Shown here one piece after another: positions 8,509 through 8,748 of a DNA stretch of 8,748 nucleotides. The notes under the pieces were generated by a model. The model did no database searches. It was given only the letters and a program-made list of their open reading frames with translations, and was not told the origin of the DNA. Every line of letters starts with the position of its first letter. The stretch's first letter is position 1. The position numbers and the translations under genes are program-made. The stretch is from the NCBI GenBank assembly GCA_001770785.1, contig MERZ01000400.1, forward strand, positions 1 through 8,748, written 5' to 3'. Source of the stretch: Burkholderiales bacterium RIFCSPHIGHO2_12_FULL_61_11 (GTDB taxonomy: Bacteria > Pseudomonadota > Gammaproteobacteria > Burkholderiales > Burkholderiaceae_C).

Positions 8509-8748
8509 TCAATATCCCTTTTTGGGGTCAACCACACCGGGAAGGCTGGCAACCGGTGCGCCATTTTGCAGCGCCCTGATTTTCACGGCAATCTGCCAGA
8601 TGCTCTCTTCACGCAGCGTGTGGGCCGAGATGTGCGGTGTCACGGTGATTTTGGGGTGCTTCCAGAAGGAATGATCCGCAGGCAGCGGCTCGGTGCGAAA
8701 CACGTCGAGGGTGGCGCCCGCCAGATGGCCGCTGTCAATCAGCGCCAT
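8509..8748 (-). CDS. GhrA-type D-isomer-specific 2-hydroxyacid dehydrogenase (C-terminal 79 residues only)
   Basis: The gene enters from the right edge; only the last 79 residues are visible, so the ATG at the window border is probably internal. The fragment shows the end of the NAD(P)-binding domain and the return to the catalytic domain: ATLDVFRTEPLP with the catalytic Glu (fragment residue 20), then TPHIS with the catalytic His (39), at the 19-residue spacing of GhrA. The ending VVDPKKGY matches the VDRARGY end of E. coli GhrA, the glyoxylate/hydroxypyruvate reductase. Substrate preference cannot be judged because the N-terminal domain is missing. It stops four bases before the lyase start and probably forms an operon with it. 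Confidence 0.88.
   Translation of the reverse strand: MALIDSGHLAGATLDVFRTEPLPADHSFWKHPKITVTPHISAHTLREESIWQIAVKIRALQNGAPVASLPGVVDPKKGY

Noticed and set aside
7518..8579. A 353-codon plus-strand open frame opposite the HMG-CoA lyase gene
   Set aside because: The minus-strand frame encodes a complete lyase with catalytic residues. The plus frame has antisense-type composition.

Overview
The window looks like chromosomal DNA of a high-GC beta-proteobacterium, most likely Comamonadaceae. This is inferred from protein character, GTG starts, GC-rich codon use and gene order; no rRNA or other marker gene is present. All eight genes I can support lie on the minus strand, so transcription runs from high to low coordinates. 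I see no mobile element, CRISPR array, tRNA or rRNA.

Right end (about 7584-8748): the C-terminal part of a GhrA-type 2-hydroxyacid dehydrogenase runs off the window. It is followed 4 bases later by a complete hydroxymethylglutaryl-CoA lyase, which makes acetyl-CoA and acetoacetate. A 281-base gap (7303-7583) follows. It holds a possible terminator or attenuator and repeats that could be regulatory sites.

Centre (5138-7302): a two-gene transport operon. It encodes an 86-residue DUF4212 small subunit and a 601-residue sodium:solute symporter of the VC_2705/ActP-like type, probably for acetate or another short carboxylate. A strong intrinsic terminator at 5138-5170 closes it. The symporter carries a hydrophilic insert with an EF-hand-like loop.

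Left part (1-5084): a signalling cluster. In order of transcription it has a 118-residue membrane protein of unknown function and a 70-residue two-helix membrane protein placed 2 bases before the kinase, reminiscent of CbrX before CbrA. Next come a 928-residue histidine kinase whose sensor half is itself a sodium:solute symporter domain, a stand-alone receiver protein with no output domain, and a membrane-anchored PAS protein. In the PAS protein the kinase-like region has lost both the phosphorylatable His and the ATP-binding Asn; it continues past position 1. The last four genes overlap or nearly touch and are probably translated together.

Taken together, the window pairs a carboxylate uptake system with a transporter-type sensor kinase of the CbrA/CrbS/MxtR kind. 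The most unusual feature is the output side: the response regulator cannot bind DNA by itself, and the next gene encodes a pseudo-kinase-like membrane protein that is a plausible partner.
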